From positions 1-18,275 of the forward strand of contig JAUXAC010000020.1 of NCBI GenBank assembly GCA_030615035.1: a stretch of DNA of 18,275 nucleotides. Direction: 5' to 3'. Below the pieces are notes generated by a model that did not search any database, was not told where the DNA came from, and worked only from the letters and a program-made list of their open reading frames with translations. Positions 1-7,034 of this stretch are shown here, one piece after another. The DNA is from Dehalococcoidia bacterium (GTDB taxonomy: Bacteria > Chloroflexota > Dehalococcoidia > Dehalococcoidales > RBG-16-60-22). How positions within the stretch are numbered: the first letter of the stretch is position 1; each line of letters opens with the position of its first letter. A program made the position numbers and the translations under genes.

Positions 1-27
1 TACTAACTGATATAGGCCAAAAGTCCT

Positions 28-64
28 ATGAATAAGACATGACTTAGGATCATGTCTTATTCAT
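28..64 (-). terminator. Perfect 15-bp inverted repeat, likely terminator of the lipoprotein operon
   Basis: The arms at 28-42 and 50-64 are exactly complementary around a 7-nt loop. On the minus strand the stem starts at the stop codon of the last lipoprotein gene and is followed a few bases later by a TTTT run, which suits a transcription terminator. On the plus strand it lies directly against the 5' end of the tRNA gene, so it could instead affect tRNA expression or processing. Confidence 0.55.
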
Positions 65-1119
65 GGGGGGAGTGCCGGAATTGGCAGACGGGCGCGGCTT
101 AGGACCGCATGCCTTAGAACGTCGGGGTTCGAGTCCCCGCTTCCCCACTGCTGATCAGCGATTTTCTCTTCAACTATGGAGATATTCGTCGTTTCCCCTT
201 TATAGTTGGTCAAGATACCATCCTTGAACTCGTGCTTGCCTGGAATACTGGCTGTAACCCTGTAATATGAGCGAGGGTCAATCCCTTCGGGAACTGTTGC
301 CATGAACTCTTTGGGAGGACGGTGTAAGAAAAGGAGGGTTTTTTCACCAACAGTGAACACCGGGTCACTGTCCATGATCATATAGGTGTCACCAACTTTC
401 CCACCCCATACATTAATGGCAATAAACTCAGACTCAGGCTCGCCGTACAGATATCGCTCGGGCTGAACAATAACATCCTGGTAGATAATGTCTCCCATCG
501 GGTTCTTACCCCACTTGGCAGGTAGAATCTCTGTTACCTTGCCGAGGACTATGGTATCAGAATGTGTTATTAATTCATCTAAAGTAAATGCGGGGAACGA
601 ACCACTTACTATGGTGCCTTTATCCCCTTCTTCCGGTATTACTTTAGTAGTCTTCGGTGTTTGTGCGGATGAGGCATTGTTAAGGGTAAATTGAAAATCC
701 AGCTGTGATGCTTTTTCACCAGTATCGTTATTGTTTATAACTACGGTATCATCATCCGTTATCCGGACTTTATAGCTTTCGGGGTGAACAATATAGCTCT
801 CAGCCTCGGCAATTATAGTATAAACGTTGCCTTCTTCGGGCTCCCTTATTGCTATCTCACCCGTGCCATTGCCAGTACGTTTCCATTCTGTATTTTCCTT
901 GCCGGTATCCATATCATATACGTGTGTTGTGACAAGAACGGTTTCGTCTTTTAATCCACTGACTGAGGTTGTTATTTCTAAGTATTTTGGTAGTGTTCTC
1001 TCCGGCATATAACTTGGCTTAGGCACGGAATTACATGATGCCGTTAATGCCAAAACGAAGAGAAGGGTGAGAGCAGTACCTACTATCCCGTAAGTCCTGG
1101 CTACATTAAGTGTTTTCAT
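61..1119 (-). CDS. Lipoprotein with a C-terminal domain seen in exported proteins, reading through the antisense tRNA gene
   Basis: 352 residues. The N-terminus is a signal peptide (about 8-28) ending in a lipobox with Cys29, so the protein should be lipid-anchored outside the membrane. Residues about 40-150 are beta-rich and unrecognised. Residues about 172-310 (from SFPAFTLDELITHSDTIVLG through GEKTLLFLHRPP) resemble an uncharacterised extracellular beta domain I have seen in exported proteins of Gram-positive-type bacteria; this is a recollection, not a search result. A GGGAGGAA ribosome binding site precedes the ATG, 12 nt after the stop of the upstream gene. It is the last gene of a five-gene operon. 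Residues 325-352 are encoded opposite the tRNA-Leu gene, so the natural C-terminus may have been replaced when the two sequences were joined. The function is unknown. Confidence 0.85.
   Translation of the reverse strand: MKTLNVARTYGIVGTALTLLFVLALTASCNSVPKPSYMPERTLPKYLEITTSVSGLKDETVLVTTHVYDMDTGKENTEWKRTGNGTGEIAIREPEEGNVYTIIAEAESYIVHPESYKVRITDDDTVVINNNDTGEKASQLDFQFTLNNASSAQTPKTTKVIPEEGDKGTIVSGSFPAFTLDELITHSDTIVLGKVTEILPAKWGKNPMGDIIYQDVIVQPERYLYGEPESEFIAINVWGGKVGDTYMIMDSDPVFTVGEKTLLFLHRPPKEFMATVPEGIDPRSYYRVTASIPGKHEFKDGILTNYKGETTNISIVEEKIADQQWGSGDSNPDVLRHAVLSRARLPIPALPP
66..147 (+). tRNA. tRNA-Leu with anticodon UAG
   Basis: The acceptor stem pairs 66-72 with 140-146 (one G-T pair) and the discriminator is A147. 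T8 and G9 follow, then a CCG/CGG D stem with the class II style GAATTGGCAGA D loop. The anticodon loop is CTTAGGA, giving UAG, which decodes CUA leucine codons. The T arm is a perfect 5-bp stem around TTCGAGT. The 3' CCA is not encoded. Two weaknesses are a C-A mismatch at the base of the anticodon stem and an extra arm of about 13 nt with no convincing stem, so partial decay is possible. The whole gene lies antisense inside the 3' end of a lipoprotein reading frame. Confidence 0.85.
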
Positions 1120-1131
1120 TTTTCCTCCCAG

Positions 1132-2040
1132 CTACTCCAGCGGAATCTTGAACTCCCAGGGACCTTCAAAACCCTGGCCCGGCGGTCCCCCTTCACTCAA
1201 CCTTAGAATCCGGAAAATCAACTCCTTGGCGTTCTTGGGTGCCGGGTCGAGGTTATTCCAGGTATGTCTTATGCCATTGTCCAGAAAGCGGATTCCAGAT
1301 GAACCTGCTTTTTTTACAGCACCGCCATCAATACTGTACTCAGCCTCGGCTTGGATCCACATCGAAGGTGCTGGGGTTGTCTGCCCCGGCGGCAGATTGT
1401 AGCCCGGCGGACTATTGAAAGCGTAAACTGCCATCCCTGAGGAAGTTAACTCGATGCGCTCCAGCGTGACTGTGATGTCGTTTACTGTCTGCGACTGTTC
1501 GGGTTCGATGGTCTTTTCCACCGCCCCCTGAGGGTATTGAATCAGCACGCGGGTCCCCGGGGTGAAAGTTATTCTGCTGTCTCCTTGCCTGGCGTTAATT
1601 TCTCCAAAGATAATATTGTACCAGCCGGGCGCAACCTGTTCTCCATTCGTATCCTTCTGGTCCCAGGTAAAGTCAATAGTTATCGTTTCATCGGGACTTA
1701 TTTCCCGTGGTTGCGTACCACCCGCCACCAGGAAAAGCGTCCGGTCAAAGTCCATCCGTGGCGTCACCCGTATCTGCGGTGGGTACGGACTAAAGGTAAT
1801 CGTCTCCGCGGACACGTTGGTGATTGTCAGCCTCACCTCTATTAACTCCCCCGGCAGATAATGAGCGTCTTCGGGGGTCACGCTTCTCTCAAACGGCGGC
1901 GGGGGCGCCGGTCGTGGAGCCGGTGCCGGAGTTGGCGCTGGAGTGGGTGCCGGTGCTCCGCCCTTATCGAGCTGACACCCAGCGGCTGTCAGCAGGATTA
2001 CCGACAGAATGATAATGCACAAAGTGACTAGCTTTTTCAT
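1132..2040 (-). CDS. Lipoprotein with Pro/Ala linker, paralogue of the 422-residue lipoprotein
   Basis: 302 residues from the ATG at 2040, which has GAGGCGG seven bases upstream and overlaps the stop of the preceding membrane protein gene as ATGA, a sign of translational coupling. The signal peptide ends in LTAAGC with the lipidated Cys22. A low-complexity linker (PAPTPAPTPAPAPRPAP type) follows, then a beta-rich domain. Shared with the neighbouring 422-residue lipoprotein are YLPGE-VRL, TITIDFTWDQKDTNGEQV, an SQTV-DIT segment, YSIDGG, a PAPKNAKELIFRI segment and an identical C-terminal end EGPWEFKIPLE. The layout suggests a surface-exposed binding or scaffold domain on a flexible stalk, but no ligand or activity can be named. 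Six extra residues are possible with a farther upstream start that lacks a ribosome binding site. Confidence 0.88.
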   Translation of the reverse strand: MKKLVTLCIIILSVILLTAAGCQLDKGGAPAPTPAPTPAPAPRPAPPPPFERSVTPEDAHYLPGELIEVRLTITNVSAETITFSPYPPQIRVTPRMDFDRTLFLVAGGTQPREISPDETITIDFTWDQKDTNGEQVAPGWYNIIFGEINARQGDSRITFTPGTRVLIQYPQGAVEKTIEPEQSQTVNDITVTLERIELTSSGMAVYAFNSPPGYNLPPGQTTPAPSMWIQAEAEYSIDGGAVKKAGSSGIRFLDNGIRHTWNNLDPAPKNAKELIFRILRLSEGGPPGQGFEGPWEFKIPLE

Positions 2041-2402
2041 TTTGCCGCCTCGAACCAAAGTTCCTTCTGTCCTCTCACGCCGATTGCTGCCAGTATAAGC
2101 AATATTGAAGCTGGCAGGAAGAATAACCCCCAGGTGAATAGCCCAAGAAAGCTGACCACGAGCACAGCAAGAGCGCTTACCCAGATGAATATCCTTCCTA
2201 GATGGAGACTTCTCTTGCTTAACACTATCGCCACAAGTGCTAGCACACCCATCAAGGCTACAAAGCTAAGGAGTGCCGGATACCACCAGATTTTCTCGAA
2301 AGCCCATGCCGGAGAAAGGAATGCTACCAAGATAGGAGCTAGAAGTCCCCAGATTCCGCCAACTATGCCACAGGGCAATGCTATTCTGTTTAGGGTTTTC
2401 AT
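2037..2402 (-). CDS. Small four-helix integral membrane protein
   Basis: 121 residues, preceded by a perfect AGGAGGTG ribosome binding site six bases before the ATG. Hydrophobic segments at about 9-30, 40-62, 70-90 and 92-110 predict four transmembrane helices with short loops. It has no Cys pairs, no catalytic motif and no family I can name. The start MKTLN followed by GIVG echoes the 352-residue lipoprotein of the same operon, which may be chance. Its stop overlaps the next start by ATGA, so it is co-translated with the downstream lipoprotein and may help anchor or assemble it (inference). Confidence 0.85.
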   Translation of the reverse strand: MKTLNRIALPCGIVGGIWGLLAPILVAFLSPAWAFEKIWWYPALLSFVALMGVLALVAIVLSKRSLHLGRIFIWVSALAVLVVSFLGLFTWGLFFLPASILLILAAIGVRGQKELWFEAAK

Positions 2403-2452
2403 TTTGACACCTCCTAATCCAGTTTACTCTCTTATTCTTATAAAAAGGAGAA

Positions 2453-3721
2453 TTACTCCAGCGGTATCTTAAACTCCCAGGGGCCTTCGACTATTTCGCT
2501 CCGGGTGTGAGTCATGCTTACGTTTTTAATCCGGAAAACCAACTCCTTAGCACCATTGGGAACCGGGTCAAGCATGCCAGGTCGGCTGCCTCCCCAGCGA
2601 AACTCTGACCTATTTTCCTTCCAGAGACTGCCTCCGTAAAGTGGTATGACTTCCCCGCCATCAATGCTATACTCGCCAAAACCCTCCATCGCCGAGTTCT
2701 TTGAAGACGGTGGAATATACGCCGGCGTAACGCGGACGTATAACATCAGCTCTTCGGTCGTTAATACGATACTCTCCAATGTTATCGTGATGTCTTTCAC
2801 CGTCTGCGACTCATTCACTTCGATGATTTTTTCGATGGCTCCCCGGGAGTAACGGACCAATACCATAGCCACGTTACCTGCTTTCCAGACAGTTTCACCG
2901 GTCACATTAGGATCCTTCCAGGTAGTATAGTACCAACCGGGTGGTACTTGTTCTCCATTTGTGTCCTTCTGGTTCCAGATAAAGTCTATGGTTGTGGTTT
3001 CGTCAGGCTTTAGCTCCACCAGCAGCTCGCGGCCAGTCCAGGAATACAATGCCTGCCCGGTACTCAAGGGCTTCCCAACATGATGCTTCGCTACGCGAAT
3101 CTCTGGCAGGTATTTTAACGTGACGTTGTTTGAAGATACGTTTTTAAACAAAAGCTTTACTTCAACTGTTTCTCCCGGCATATAATAAGCCTCGTCAGGG
3201 ACGGCCTTACTGAAAATGCGGCGGCCCGGGGGCGGCGGTGCTTTCGGCGGCGCTGATAAGCTAATATACGCCTCGGCCCAGAGACCCTCAGGTTGTGGCA
3301 GGAGATTGAATATTACGTTCCGACCGGTTGGATTTACGATTTGAGACTGACTTACCATGAAGAGATAGCCTTTAGGTTCGCGGAAATATTTGTCCGGTGT
3401 TTCCAGAAGCAGCAGATAGTAACCATCTTTAAGACTGGTGGTTATCTTCACTGTCAGGCTTCTTTCCCCGTTATTTTTAATAGTTTGCTTAAATATTGGT
3501 TTTCCGGTAGGATCTATTCCCGGTGATAGCGATAGAGTCAGTGTAGCTTCTTCCCCTTTTTCCAGACCATTTACAGTCACAGTCATCCGAATATTATCGG
3601 GAGCAGTAGCTGTTGGGGCTGGAGCCGGCGCTGGGGCTGGTGCAGGTGCCGGAGCTGGTGCGGCACACGAAACAGGCACCAGCAATATTACTACTATCAG
3701 TCCTATTATCAGTCTTTTCAT
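2453..3721 (-). CDS. Lipoprotein with alanine-proline stalk, paralogue of the 302-residue lipoprotein
   Basis: 422 residues from the ATG at 3721, which has GGAGGT six bases upstream. A farther in-frame ATG at 3769 has no such site. The signal peptide ends at PVSC with Cys19, followed by an alternating Ala-Pro stretch. Residues about 35-160 form an extra beta domain (MTVTVNGLEKGEEATLTLSL onward) that its paralogue lacks. The C-terminal 270 residues match the 302-residue lipoprotein along their length, including QKDTNGEQVPPGWY, the SQTVKDITITLE segment, YSIDGGE and the identical end EGPWEFKIPLE. This points to gene duplication followed by gain or loss of the N-terminal domain. It is probably surface exposed; the role is unknown. 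Confidence 0.87.
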   Translation of the reverse strand: MKRLIIGLIVVILLVPVSCAAPAPAPAPAPAPAPAPTATAPDNIRMTVTVNGLEKGEEATLTLSLSPGIDPTGKPIFKQTIKNNGERSLTVKITTSLKDGYYLLLLETPDKYFREPKGYLFMVSQSQIVNPTGRNVIFNLLPQPEGLWAEAYISLSAPPKAPPPPGRRIFSKAVPDEAYYMPGETVEVKLLFKNVSSNNVTLKYLPEIRVAKHHVGKPLSTGQALYSWTGRELLVELKPDETTTIDFIWNQKDTNGEQVPPGWYYTTWKDPNVTGETVWKAGNVAMVLVRYSRGAIEKIIEVNESQTVKDITITLESIVLTTEELMLYVRVTPAYIPPSSKNSAMEGFGEYSIDGGEVIPLYGGSLWKENRSEFRWGGSRPGMLDPVPNGAKELVFRIKNVSMTHTRSEIVEGPWEFKIPLE

Positions 3722-3799
3722 TTTAACCTCCGAGTTCAATTGGATTTTGTACTTTGATAATCTTTTCAAGAAAGAGACTAGTTATCCTTTTCCAGTTAT

Positions 3800-4615
3800 T
3801 TACGGCATCACGAAAGTGGTTGTGTAGCCGTTAACATTTACCTTATAAGTCTCACCCGAGTTAAAGTTTTTAAGCAAACTAGGCCATAAATTTACCGTTT
3901 CCTCGAAGTAGATATAGTCTTCACATGGCACATCCTTGAGATGCCTAATAGTAGCCTTTATGTATATGGTGTCATCAATAAGTTGTTCGACTGAGTATCC
4001 ATGAGAAGCTTCACAACCTTGGGGAAGTCCGCCTTTAATATAGACGGATACCCGTGGCTCCTCCTCACTTGTATTCATTCTGACCTCGTAGATAGGTGCC
4101 GGACGTCTTACCATCTCCAGCCCCCAGGAAGCTGGCCAGATGCCAACGTTGAAAAGGGCGGAAGCCACTACCTCATCGCTGAGGTAGAGTCTCAGCTCGT
4201 ATTTGCCATCCTTATCGGGGACTTCCCACGGGTTTTGCAAACCCGGAAGATATTCCCCGTCCGGCTCAAAGGGTCCTAAATCACCAGGTGATGCCCTTAT
4301 TTCCTCCTCGGCGCCTGTTCCCTTATTGAAGAAAGTAAACCTGGAAAAACTAGTATCACCCTTAAGCCGTTCACTAATGACCAGACCGAGAAAAATCTTA
4401 TCTCCGGGGTCAAACAACCCCTGTACCCTAGCAGGGTGGGGACCCGTGGTCTGGAACGTCCAGCCTCCCGGGGGTGGTGGATTATACAATGGGTGTGCCT
4501 TGAATATGTATATGGTTTCAATAACATCAGGTGCTTGTTGCTGACACCCCGCCACTGAGATTACTAGCAACAGAGCCGTCAGAACTATAGCACACAGATT
4601 TTTTAGCTTTTTCAT
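3800..4615 (-). CDS. Lipoprotein of unknown function, first gene of the operon
   Basis: 271 residues from the ATG at 4615 (MKKLKNLC), preceded by GTTGGGGGAAA. The alternative start 17 codons upstream would put a charged extension before the signal peptide and has no ribosome binding site. The lipobox SVAGC gives Cys24. The mature part is beta-rich, with segments such as DKIFLGLVISER and DGKYELRLYLSDEV that look like an immunoglobulin-like or carbohydrate-binding-like fold, although I cannot assign a family. It lies about 80 bp upstream of the next lipoprotein gene on the same strand and is probably the promoter-proximal member of the cluster. Confidence 0.83.
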   Translation of the reverse strand: MKKLKNLCAIVLTALLLVISVAGCQQQAPDVIETIYIFKAHPLYNPPPPGGWTFQTTGPHPARVQGLFDPGDKIFLGLVISERLKGDTSFSRFTFFNKGTGAEEEIRASPGDLGPFEPDGEYLPGLQNPWEVPDKDGKYELRLYLSDEVVASALFNVGIWPASWGLEMVRRPAPIYEVRMNTSEEEPRVSVYIKGGLPQGCEASHGYSVEQLIDDTIYIKATIRHLKDVPCEDYIYFEETVNLWPSLLKNFNSGETYKVNVNGYTTTFVMP

Positions 4616-4675
4616 TTTCCCCCAACTGGAAGTGTATACCCGTCCCAGGCTCTCATGCAACCTCACCCTCTTAAT

Positions 4676-4701
4676 CCCTCTCTCCTTCGAAGGAGAGGGG
4701 G
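4676..4701. repeat. 26-bp palindrome centred on TTCGAA
   Basis: The sequence is symmetric about 4688/4689, with arms of 13 bases and a single T-G wobble position. C/T-rich palindromes of this kind are commonly dispersed in intergenic regions of bacterial genomes. It may be a genome-wide repeat or a hairpin terminator, but it has no T run. Confidence 0.5.
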
Positions 4702-4940
4702 ATCGCCCCTTTCACACAAAAAACCCCATTGACCAGTCCGAAAAAACGCCTAGATTTTGATTACAGGGGCTCAGTTTCCAAGACCTGAAAACGTGAGTGA
4801 ACAAGGCGCTATCCTGTCCTCTGCCACCTGCTCCCGGCAGTGATGTGTTATAGCCTCTGGATGCCGTTAATCGTATTTCTCTTAAGCAAGTGCGTTATCT
4901 CTGGGGGAGGGTGAAGGATGCAATTGCTTCCTCTGATATA

Positions 4941-4970
4941 ACAAAAGCCCCTTTTGTTTCACAATGAAAC
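4941..4970. promoter_or_regulatory. Two adjoining inverted repeats, possible operators upstream of the sigma-like gene
   Basis: ACAAAAG-CCC-CTTTTGT occupies 4941-4957 and GTTTCA-CAA-TGAAAC occupies 4956-4970, so the two symmetric sites touch. They lie about 90-120 bp before the ATG of the sigma-like gene, a suitable place for regulator binding. No matching regulator gene was identified in the window. Confidence 0.4.
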
Positions 4971-5059
4971 TGTAAAAACAAAAAAGCACCTTAACAACTG
5001 AATATTGACTGCCTCGAATGAAGCTAATCCCTATGCCAATTCAAAGCAAGGGGGTTAAA

Positions 5060-5632
5060 ATGCAAAAGAGTTACATTCAAGTTACCTATAGGGATATAGC
5101 TAAAATGCTAGCTTCAGCCTTACCAGTCGAGGGGGAAGAGTTTGGAGTCAAAGTCAATGAATACCTCGAGACTATCAAAGCACTTCCTCGAGAGGCCAAG
5201 CTAGCTATGAAAGTCGCTTACATCTTCAGTCGTAAAGTGCCACGTCAAGAGCGAGAGGACATATTCCAAGATATTGCACTCGCAGTCTTCAAAGTCAAAG
5301 CACGTGATGAGAGATTGGCCTATGCGATTGCTCGATGCGATTGGCGCAACTGGTGGGAAAAATACTCGATTAGACAGCACTACAGTCTCGACAGTATAGT
5401 CGAGGATGATGACGGTAATCCTGTTACATTCGCTGAATTGCTTGTCGGTGAGGTCGAGTTCGAGCGTAAAATGAATGGCAAGCTAGACGCTGAACGTCTA
5501 TGGGATAAACTGCCAGAGCGCATTAAGCCGATAGTTTACGAGCGATTGATAGGCAAGGCACTTAACAGTTCAAAGCGCAACATACTCAACCGCTGGGTAT
5601 CAGCCGAGGGATATAGGCTCATTCTAGCTTGA
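5060..5632 (+). CDS. Sigma-70 region-2-like protein, phage or mobile-element type
   Basis: 190 residues from the ATG at 5060, chosen because AAGGGGG lies five bases upstream; an upstream in-frame ATG at 5018 lacks a site. Residues about 60-125 (RQEREDIFQDIALAVFKVKA, then RLAYAIARCDWRNWWEKY, then SLDSIVEDDDGNP) match the pattern of sigma-70 region 2 in ECF-type factors: an acidic EDIFQD helix, an aromatic/basic DNA-melting helix and a following SLD segment. The C-terminal part (LPERIKPIVYERLIGKALNS onward) sits where region 4 should be but shows only a weak helix-turn-helix pattern. Known relatives direct RNA polymerase to special promoters. Here the gene is followed immediately by one of two copies of a promoter-like motif, so self-controlled transcription of the island is plausible (inference). 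Confidence 0.7.
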   Translation: MQKSYIQVTYRDIAKMLASALPVEGEEFGVKVNEYLETIKALPREAKLAMKVAYIFSRKVPRQEREDIFQDIALAVFKVKARDERLAYAIARCDWRNWWEKYSIRQHYSLDSIVEDDDGNPVTFAELLVGEVEFERKMNGKLDAERLWDKLPERIKPIVYERLIGKALNSSKRNILNRWVSAEGYRLILA

Positions 5633-5671
5633 GCGGACGTTTTTCTTAGGTCAGCGGATTAGCTACAATAG
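5631..5671 (+). promoter_or_regulatory. Promoter-like motif copy 1 (two GCGGA boxes 21 bp apart)
   Basis: GAGCGGACG, a T-run, 7-8 variable bases, then GCGGATTAGCTA followed by CAATAG. The same arrangement and spacing occur at 8693-8733 and, by eye, nowhere else. TACAAT at 5664-5669 resembles a -10 hexamer. The motif begins on the stop codon of the sigma-like gene and leads into the structured RNA region. Confidence 0.6.
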
Positions 5672-5683
5672 AGGCAACAAGAC

Positions 5684-5719
5684 AAGCCTCGAGGTTTCAG
5701 CCTCGAGGCTTTGTTTTGG
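5684..5719 (+). terminator. 11-bp stem with T-rich tail near the start of the RNA, terminator or attenuator
   Basis: AAGCCTCGAGG and CCTCGAGGCTT pair perfectly around TTTCAG and are followed by TGTTTTGG. Being only some 10-20 nt after the expected transcription start, it could end read-through from the sigma-like gene or attenuate the new transcript. A third CCTCGAG copy at 5724-5730, inside the next hairpin, offers an alternative partner. Confidence 0.55.
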
Positions 5720-6327
5720 TAAGCCTCGAGCCTTACCGCCTGTGAGAAGGCAAGGGGGGAAAACGGCCTCACGCCCACTGCTGCTCTTCGGGCTGACCGA
5801 AAGGTGGGGGTCGTGGGGTGTCATGCTAACCCTCTTGGTAGACCAGGGGGCACCGGGGGATCTGCCGGCCGGACGCTAGGCGTATGGTGCTTTCGGGCAA
5901 CGCTCCCCTCGGTATAGGCTAAAGTCCTAGCCCTAGTCGGGATTATGGTAACTCCCGAGGAATGGCAAGCCTAAATTTGCCTAACTTGGCACAGTGAATT
6001 AGTGCCCGTCTGGCAGGACGTAAAAGTGCAATAAAAGAATAGCCTGCTATACAGGCTCGGCAACTGTAGTCCGTGCTACGGCTGTGGTGTCTCCCCAACT
6101 CCAAGAGCACGCAGCGCAGGTAGATACGCTGGCACGTGCGCTTCCTGTATCCTTATGTAGAGGCTCTACAGGCTCGCTGTGCACGTGTCGAGGCGACTAT
6201 CAAGGGCAGTAGCAAGACCCTTTAGGCTGTATCCGAGCACGGGGGTATTCAGCTCGCAAAAGTCCCGAGTTGAGTTGTCGTGATGTGGTGGTGTAGGACG
6301 TTAGAAGGAGCAAGGCCATAGCACAGA

Positions 6328-6360
6328 CCCCCTGTTATGAGCAGGGGGAATTCTTTTTTT
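6328..6360 (+). terminator. Intrinsic terminator at the end of the structured RNA
   Basis: CCCCCTG at 6328-6334 pairs with CAGGGGG at 6342-6348, followed by AATTC and a run of seven T. This is a standard Rho-independent terminator and gives the candidate RNA a defined 3' end. Confidence 0.85.
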
Positions 6361-6405
6361 ACCACAACTATCGCCTCCGAGGCTTGCCTCGGGGGCGGTG
6401 GTGGT
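6361..6405 (+). other. Strong GC-rich hairpin directly after the terminator
   Basis: ACCAC 6361-6365 pairs with 6401-6405, CGCC 6372-6375 with 6394-6397 and CCGAGG 6377-6382 with 6387-6392, closed by a CTTG loop. It sits between the U-tract and the first small gene. It could protect a processed mRNA end in transcripts that read past the terminator. No promoter is evident here. Confidence 0.5.
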
Positions 6406-6443
6406 GCTAAAAACACCAAACAATTGAATAGGGGGTGTCGCTA

Positions 6444-6755
6444 ATGGTTACGTGTGTAATCTGCGAGCAACGCCCTGCTAATGGGAATGGTTTTTGCCAT
6501 AACTGCGACACTAAACTCGAGGCAAAACGCAAGGCAAAAAACGGCGACAAGCCAAAGCACTTCCTCACCTATAGAGGCCACGTTGTCGGACTATTCCATA
6601 GCACTAAGGGTATGCTCAAGGCTCAACTGCTCAAGTGCAATCCCGATAACCTTCCAAAGCTAAAGACTCTCGACCTCAACCGCTATTGTGAAGGCTTTAC
6701 TCGGACACAAATCAAAGACTTCAAGGCGTGTGTGTTACGCCTCGCCAACGCTTAA
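6444..6755 (+). CDS. Small zinc-ribbon protein
   Basis: 103 residues from the ATG at 6444, seven bases after the AATAGGGGGTG signal. An upstream GTG inside that signal is unlikely to be the start. An N-terminal CxxC-x10-CxxC set (Cys4, Cys7, Cys18, Cys21) predicts one bound zinc. It is followed by a very basic stretch (LEAKRKAKNGDKPKH) and a helical C-terminal half. Such small proteins in mobile elements often bind nucleic acids or polymerase, but no activity can be assigned. It is the first of nine small genes between the RNA and the ATPase gene. Confidence 0.75.
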   Translation: MVTCVICEQRPANGNGFCHNCDTKLEAKRKAKNGDKPKHFLTYRGHVVGLFHSTKGMLKAQLLKCNPDNLPKLKTLDLNRYCEGFTRTQIKDFKACVLRLANA

Positions 6756-6775
6756 AAAACTGAATAGGGGGTGTC

Positions 6776-6946
6776 ATGGAAGGACAGAATATCCTATCCA
6801 AGGCAGCCGCAACGGTCGCAATGAACCCTGCGAAGTTCAAGACCGGCTCCGATGGTTTTCGTGGTCAAGGCAAGGTCATCGAGGGTGGAGTCAAATACCA
6901 AGTGCAGGTCATTGCCGTCCGTGTCGGCTCCAAGAACGGCGGCTAA
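6776..6946 (+). CDS. 56-residue hypothetical protein
   Basis: It starts at the ATG at 6776, directly behind the signal CTGAATAGGGGGTGTC, and ends with TAA at 6944-6946. The N-terminal half (MEGQNILSKAAATVAMNP) is Ala-rich and helical. The second half (GFRGQGKVIEGGVKYQVQVI) looks like a small basic beta domain. No Cys, signal peptide or membrane segment is present. I do not recognise the family. The gene is supported by its position in the series of small genes that share the same leader signal. Confidence 0.65.
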   Translation: MEGQNILSKAAATVAMNPAKFKTGSDGFRGQGKVIEGGVKYQVQVIAVRVGSKNGG

Positions 6947-6951
6947 CCGGT

Positions 6952-6999
6952 CGACCGCTGGGGGTAAGGTCTCCCCTTGCGCCTTCCCCCCAGTAGTCG
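6952..6999 (+). other. Intercistronic hairpin after the 56-residue gene
   Basis: CTGGGGG 6958-6964 pairs with CCCCCAG 6987-6993, extended inward by AAGG/CCTT (6966-6969/6982-6985) and outward by CGAC/GTCG (6952-6955/6996-6999). No T run follows, so mRNA stabilisation or processing fits better than termination. Confidence 0.55.
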
Positions 7000-7034
7000 G
7001 GTTGTTAGTGGAAACTGAATAGAGGGGGTAGATT

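Larger units (their letters stand above)
4616..5059. other. Intergenic region between the lipoprotein operon and the sigma-like gene
   Basis: No convincing gene in 444 bp. It separates divergent transcription units and must hold promoters for both sides, but no clear -35/-10 pair was found. It contains a 26-bp palindrome (4676-4701), two adjacent inverted repeats (4941-4970) and an AACTGAATA motif near 4995 that recurs before several genes downstream. The left border of the downstream island probably lies in this stretch. Confidence 0.6.
5675..6360 (+). ncRNA. Candidate large structured non-coding RNA of about 680 nt
   Basis: No reading frame of note covers this stretch, yet it is full of short-range stems. 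Examples are 5684-5694/5701-5711 (11 bp), 5718-5723/5732-5737, 5774-5778/5804-5808 enclosing 5787-5791/5797-5801, 5853-5860/5904-5912 closing a branch with 5880-5883/5900-5903, 5917-5921/5928-5932, 5937-5942/5953-5958, 5988-5992/6002-6006, 6041-6046/6052-6057, 6112-6116/6127-6131, 6133-6139/6181-6187 enclosing 6144-6149/6167-6172, and 6202-6206/6218-6222. A promoter-like motif precedes it and an intrinsic terminator ends it. Size, density of helices and setting in a phage-like island recall the GOLLD, ROOL and OLE classes of large bacterial RNAs, but I see no diagnostic match to any. It lacks the conserved blocks of RNase P RNA, tmRNA and group II intron domain V. Confidence 0.6.

Noticed and set aside
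3438..3827. 129-residue + strand frame with alternating Gly-Ala
   Set aside because: It is the reverse complement of the Ala-Pro stalk of a well-supported lipoprotein gene.
5675..6360. Group I or II intron, RNase P RNA or tmRNA
   Set aside because: No domain V pattern, no reverse transcriptase or homing gene, and none of the conserved blocks of RNase P RNA or tmRNA could be found by eye.
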